From NCBI GenBank assembly GCA_021464525.1, contig JADRCO010001041.1, positions 1 to 23,240 of the forward strand: 23,240 nt of DNA, read 5' to 3'. This document shows, in pieces, positions 19,297 to 23,240 of the stretch. Positions within the stretch are counted from its first letter, which is position 1. Each line of letters opens with the position of its first letter. The notes beneath the pieces were generated by a model that made no database searches, was not told the DNA's origin, and saw nothing but the letters and a program-made list of their open reading frames with translations. This DNA comes from Rhizophagus sp. LPA8_4_AMF (taxonomy: Eukaryota; Glomeromycota; Glomeromycetes; Glomerales; Glomeraceae). The translations under genes and the position numbers were made by a program.

Positions 19297-20913
19297 CTTT
19301 AAATGAATATTTTCTTTATTTCAATTGTTAATTAATATTTTTGCTTATTGAGGCTTGAATGATTATTTAATTGTCGTACTATTTGTTCAATCATAAGTAT
19401 TTCATTTCCCATAATCGTAACTGTCATCGCATTTAACGGTCAAAGTGTGAGCTCTTTTGTAAATTCTTTGATGCAAAACTCATCCTTTCATGTAATCCAA
19501 AATTGAATTTCTATCGTTATCCTTTCAATATAAAAATAAATCTCGTATCCTATAGGTTTTTAACCTTAAAGCAAATAAGTTGATTACGCGGATCGCTTCT
19601 ACTTTGGAAGAACGCGTTTTCATCTTAAAAATAAGTTGGTAATCCAAATACTGTTCGATCTAAACTCGTGTACGTCTCAAATATTGAGTTGCCAAAGGAT
19701 TTTGGCGTCGTGGCGCTTTCTATTCCTTCTTTTTTGTTCCTCTCTGCTCTCGAGTGGTCTTAGATTTCTTATCACAATAAAGATGTAATTTGAAATTGTA
19801 TGATATATTATTTATGATATCTGCGTCAGTTTTTGCCGAAGTCACTTTGTTCGGGTCAGGTGACGAGAAATCGTAAATATTTATTTATCATTTTTTTTCT
19901 TTTTCCTTCTCAAAAAAAATTGAACGAGGTTGAATTAAATTAATGAAGAAAATTTTCTCGTTATTTGCATTGATTTATTAGAAATTTTTTTAAAAAAAGG
20001 ATTTATCCGGGATTATTCCATTCTTTGGTGATTTAATCGAGATAGGTGGATTTATTGGATTTATTTTCTTTCTTCATGTATATTATTTATCACATGTATT
20101 CATCGTAAAAAATGGCGTGATCAGTGTTAAAGATTTTTCAAGCAAACCTCATTGTATTTTCTCATAAATTCAATGCAGTATATACTTGTAAAAACCTTTT
20201 CTGAATAAATCATAACAAATAATAAAATAGAATCTTGATCAGTGACTTCGTAAAAAAATTTATGCGAAAGAAATGATTTGAGTATAGGTAGTATAGGTAA
20301 TTACTGTTACGCAATTTTCTGATTTAAAAAATAAAGCACAGTAACTCTAAGAATTCTCACGTTATATAACTGGACGAAATTTCGGCAGGGCTTTTATTAA
20401 GTTAATGTTATGAATTTTCTGACATTGCGTGTTTCGTGTAACTTTATGATATAATAGCTAGTCGACAAGGTATTTATGTTTACGAGAAAATATTATTTTT
20501 TACCTTTAAAGAATTTATTAAAAAGTAAGGTAATAACAAAAATAAAGTGTAATTGGAAGTATTTACTTTTATAAATTCATTATTTGATAATAGTTTTAAT
20601 ATAATTAGACAAAAGTTATTTGGTTTTAAGGATGTAATTATGAATTTCTAGTAATTTGAAAATTCCTAATACAAAGTTTTTTTATTAGGTATTGGTAAAC
20701 TGATCATATAATTTAGCATAGTTCTCGAGTTTGGATTAGGATTCCTATTCCATTTCGATTTCTATTGAAATTGGAAAAATTGGGTTTTTTTTTTAGGCAA
20801 AATGTAGTTGGTCGCCCTATTTGATTAGCCAATAAAATTGATGTAATACAAACAAATTGTTTCACGTGCAATAAATTCTTTAAATTTGTAAATATCACGA
20901 TGTATATTAGGCC
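19297..20913. other. 1.6-kb stretch without a recognised gene
   Basis: No open frame of note on either strand apart from short ones. The section 19430-19870 has more G+C than its surroundings (GATTACGCGGATCGCTTC, TTTGGCGTCGTGGCGC, TCGGGTCAGGTGACGAG), the kind of composition seen in exons or leaders here, but I could not build exons with splice sites and do not recognise an RNA. An imperfect inverted repeat occurs near 20748-20776. Confidence 0.45.
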
Positions 20914-21255
20914 TGTTCGATCGGCATTTTTGGTCGGGTTACATTAATTTCGTGATCAAAGTTCAATTTTGAGATGATTATGATTGATTGTGGTTGAATG
21001 GTTTAGCCAACCAATCAGATATTTGTTTTTATTTTTTTTTATCCAATTCGATATTGCTTTTATTTTTTTATTGACTCGACCAAAACGATCTCTGTTTTTG
21101 GTGGTTCACAAAAATCAGTTTGTTGATCGTTTTACAGTCAAAATTTATTGGTCAAAATTTTTGTGCAACGCATTCAAAAAAGCTGATCGAACAATTCTGA
21201 AGTAGACTATTGTTTGTAAATACGTGTATTACGTGACAGTTTGTAAATATCACGT
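20884..21255. repeat. 15-bp direct repeats flanking the inverted-repeat element
   Basis: TTTGTAAATATCACG occurs at about 20885-20899 and again at about 21240-21254, on either side of the 280-bp element. The repeats are 14 and 46 bp from its ends, so they are not simple target-site duplications. They may reflect a local duplication or a nested insertion. Confidence 0.4.
20914..21193. mobile_element. MITE-like element, 280 bp with terminal inverted repeats
   Basis: The left end TGTTCGATCGGCATTTTTG and the reverse complement of the right end TGTTCGATCAGCTTTTTTG agree at 17 of 19 positions. The inside repeats related words (GACCAAAACGATC, TTGATCGTTTTAC) and has no open frame for a transposase. 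This fits a non-autonomous DNA transposon. No clear target-site duplication is visible (left flank ATTAGGCC, right flank ATTCTGAA), so the family is not assigned. Confidence 0.55.
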
Positions 21256-21256
21256 C

Positions 21257-21365
21257 TTGTCATACATTTTATTACACAATTATCTTACATATATACAAGC
21301 GAATTGTCATACATTTTATTACACAATTATCTTACATATATACAAGCGGATTGTTATACATTTTG
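21257..21365. repeat. 47-bp tandem repeat, two full copies plus part
   Basis: A unit starting TTGTCATACATTTTATTACA and ending TACAAGCG occurs twice almost perfectly, followed by a diverged partial third copy (TTGTTATACATTTTGTAACA). The near identity indicates a recent duplication. Open frames across it are artefacts of the repeat. Confidence 0.8.
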
Positions 21366-21510
21366 TAACATACTGGTTTCTTGGCGAAAACTTTTTTCCC
21401 ATAGAGCTCAATATTATAATATGTTGTATCCCAGTTTTGAATCATTCCTTTTATTTTATTTTCATTAAAATACATTTAAACATTCTACAATACCACGATT
21501 TATACAAGAT

Positions 21511-22801
21511 ATGGAAGAAACCGTTCAAAATGCAGAGTTTGAGACTTTATTGGTGTATGATAGTTCAGAAGACTTTTCTGATACTGATAGGCGAGTAATA
21601 AATTTGCCTTTTTCATATCTTTGTATAAATGAAAAAAATAAGACATGGGATTTTTTTTCTTGAATAGTATATCCAATGATGTATGCAATGAAAACATGGT
21701 AGAAGAAGTAGAAAATACCAATAAAAGTGACATTCAGAGCTTTATGTTGGTAAAACATTTCAAAGTTGGGATCATGTAGCAAATTTTATAAAGAAATTTG
21801 CTGCTGCTAAAGGTCATGGAATACGAATTGGTGGTGGCAGCAAGGTAGATAAAACAGCAAATGAAGTGTTGAAACAAACTTATTTGTGCCACCATGCTGG
21901 AAAAGCCAAGACTAATCAAAAAGTGCCTTTAAATATATCATCCTGTCAAGTAGAATGTCTATGGAAAGTTAATATATAGGTTAAAAAGAGCAAGGGTTAT
22001 CTTGAAGTCACAAAATTAATAACCAACATATTAGGCATGAATGTCATCTATCAGCAAGTTAATTTGTTCCAACATTAAAAATTACCAGAAAAGATCCTTG
22101 AAGAAATTTGATTTTTAACTGTTATTGCTAAAGTAAACGTAACAGTATAATATCAGATTATTTGAGAGAAATTTAAGACAAGAATATACTGACCAGATCT
22201 TTATAATGCTATCAGTAAATTTCGACAGGAATCAATATCAGGTGAAGAAGATACAGGAATGTTACTAAAAAGGCTTCATGATAAAAAGATTAAAAATCCA
22301 CGATGGGTAATTTCAATGAAGTTTGACCTGATTACTTTCTCGTTAACTCATCTTTTTTGGATAAGTCCTGAACAACAAATCTTGTGGTTGCGATATCATG
22401 ATGTAATCATACATGATGGTACTTATAAAATAAATCGTTATAATCATCTGTTGTCTCTATTTGTTACATTAGATAATAATTTAAAGACACGAATCATAGC
22501 TCAAGCAATTGTTGATGATGAAATACAACATTCCTATGAATGGGTCTATCAATGCATAAAAGAAGTGACCAGTATATCGCCAAGGGTTTTTGTAACTGAT
22601 AGAGATCCTGCAGTTAATGTTGCCATTATGAAACAATTTCCTGATACTTTTCACATGCATTGTATTTGGTATATAAGTCAAAACTTACCAAAACAATTAA
22701 AAGGAAAGCTGGATTCTAGTTTTAACGATTTCATGAAAGATTTTTATATTGCAAAGAATAGTTTAAGAGAAGATCAATTTAATGAAAAGTATTTAAAGTA
22801 G
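21511..22801 (+). pseudogene. Broken FAR1/MULE-type DNA transposase gene
   Basis: A remnant of a Mutator-like (MULE) transposase with a FAR1-like zinc-binding N-terminus, a DNA transposon. A short acidic first exon starts at 21511 (MEETVQNAEFETLL) and reaches a GC-type or mutated donor near 21592 (AG/GCGAGT). After an acceptor near 21666 come a frameshift near 21750 and then the FAR1 region (TFQSWDHVANFIKKFAA, TYLCHHAG, CQVECLWKVNI). Several stops lie between 21970 and 22190. The MULE core is open at 22259-22801 (180 codons): HDGTYKINRYN (first catalytic Asp), TDRDPAVNVAI (second Asp), MHCIWYISQNLPKQLKGKL. It stops just after QFNEKYLK, before the expected third catalytic Glu, where simple-repeat DNA begins. 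It cannot encode an active enzyme. No terminal inverted repeats were found. Confidence 0.85.
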
Positions 22802-22814
22802 AGTTAATTTTCCA

Positions 22815-23072
22815 TTATTTGTATTATATAGATTTTATCATTATTGTATTTACTCACTATTGTTTAATTTTCATAACTATGTCAACAACCATTGTATTTA
22901 AATTTTACCTATACTTTTTTTATTGTATTTAGATTACATCTGTTACTTTTCTTTATTTTTTTTTTTATCATTATATTGTATCCACGGATTTTGTCCATGA
23001 TTAATTACATTGTATTTACAAAATTTTGTCTATTGATTTATTTTACTATATTCACAAGATTTATCTATTGTT
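22815..23072. repeat. Degenerate A/T minisatellite
   Basis: Words like ATTGTATTTA, often followed by a run such as AAATTTTGTCTATTG, recur at about 22843, 22892, 22923, 22976, 23010 and 23045, spaced about 30-55 bp. It replaces the 3' part of the transposase gene directly after 22801. Confidence 0.5.
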
Positions 23073-23082
23073 AGGGCAGTGA

Positions 23083-23240
23083 CAGATATTAGGTAATATT
23101 TTAAGGGGTGGGGGGTCAACCAAAATCTTACGTGACACACAAATAAGCATTCTTATTGGTTAAACTTAATAATATATATATATTAAAATATTATTGGTTA
23201 AAAAAAATCTTACCTAGGGGGGGGGGGTAAGACCTTCTAA
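23083..23240. mobile_element. Start of a G-run-bearing repeat element, cut by the window edge
   Basis: The sequence changes sharply at GGGCAGTGACAG (about 23074-23085). It contains GGGGTGGGGGG near 23105, the related words AATCTTACGTGACA and AATCTTACCTAGGG, two ATTGGTTAAA copies around an (AT)n core, and a run of ten G near 23218. Such G-runs are unlike anything else in the window. The arrangement looks like one end of a transposon or a small palindromic element; the family is not known. Confidence 0.35.

Noticed and set aside
20713-20898. 61-codon minus-strand frame
   Set aside because: No splice partners and no recognisable motif, and part of it comes from an imperfect inverted repeat. Not supported as a gene.
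21224-21598. 124-codon plus-strand frame
   Set aside because: It is produced by the 47-bp tandem repeat and runs into the transposase start in another frame; the translation itself is repetitive.
22892-23074. 60-codon hydrophobic frame
   Set aside because: Arises from the T-rich minisatellite; the apparent membrane protein is a composition effect.
1-23240. tRNA, rRNA, CRISPR arrays, retroviral or LTR elements, Polintons
   Set aside because: I looked for B-box-like words, regular spaced repeats, reverse-transcriptase or capsid motifs and long terminal repeats and saw none that hold up. GTTCGATC words at 19646 and 20915 lack the rest of a tRNA.

Overview
The window looks like nuclear DNA of an early-diverging filamentous fungus, most plausibly a Glomeromycotina (Rhizophagus-like) genome. 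The support is very high A+T with long A/T runs, genes split by short introns (mostly 45-130 bp, GTAAGT/GTATGT donors, AG acceptors), the standard code, a fungal-type mitoribosomal protein (mL57-like), a Tgl1-type lipase, and a decayed FAR1/MULE transposase of a kind abundant in those genomes. The organism call is inference; no database was searched.

Layout. 1-1500: mostly empty, with a possible 3' end of an unknown gene (421-646). 1739-3914 (minus): two related genes for Asn/Gln/Ser-rich orphan proteins. One is a single-unit protein and the other is an in-frame fusion of two units. A hairpin-rich A/T array lies between them. 4150-5530: no confident gene, but one or two exon-like stretches on the minus strand and a good hairpin. 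5590-8765: a decayed copy of the QCR7/GET4 divergent gene pair, with an intact single-exon membrane-anchored metallophosphoesterase gene (6412-7737, minus) sitting between the two dead halves. 9212-11709: the intact divergent pair QCR7 (minus, complex III subunit 7) and GET4 (plus, tail-anchored protein targeting). 12189-13740 (minus): a mitochondrial carrier of the NAD+ (Ndt1/Yia6) type. 14595-16606 (plus): an eight-exon steryl-ester/acylglycerol lipase of the Tgl1 type. 16905-17987 (minus) and 18348-19296 (plus): a divergent pair encoding two mitochondrial large-subunit ribosomal proteins, mL46 (Nudix fold) and mL57-like (RNase III fold). 19297-20900: no gene seen. 20914-23240: repeat-rich tail with a 280-bp terminal-inverted-repeat element, a 47-bp tandem repeat, a broken FAR1/MULE transposase gene, a degenerate minisatellite, and the start of another G-run-bearing repeat cut by the window edge.

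How the genes relate. Four of the seven conserved intact genes act in mitochondria (QCR7, NAD carrier, mL46, mL57). Both divergent pairs share short promoters carrying symmetrical motifs: a CACGTGATCA-type inverted repeat for QCR7/GET4, and a 12-bp inverted repeat with two GATAAG sites for mL46/mL57. The left third is shaped by local duplication: QCR7-derived sequence occurs three times in decreasing completeness, and the orphan-protein unit occurs three times. I found no defence island, CRISPR array, RNA gene or retroviral element. The most unusual items are the orphan-protein repeat family with its fusion, and the duplicated divergent pair that now holds a different gene inside its former promoter.
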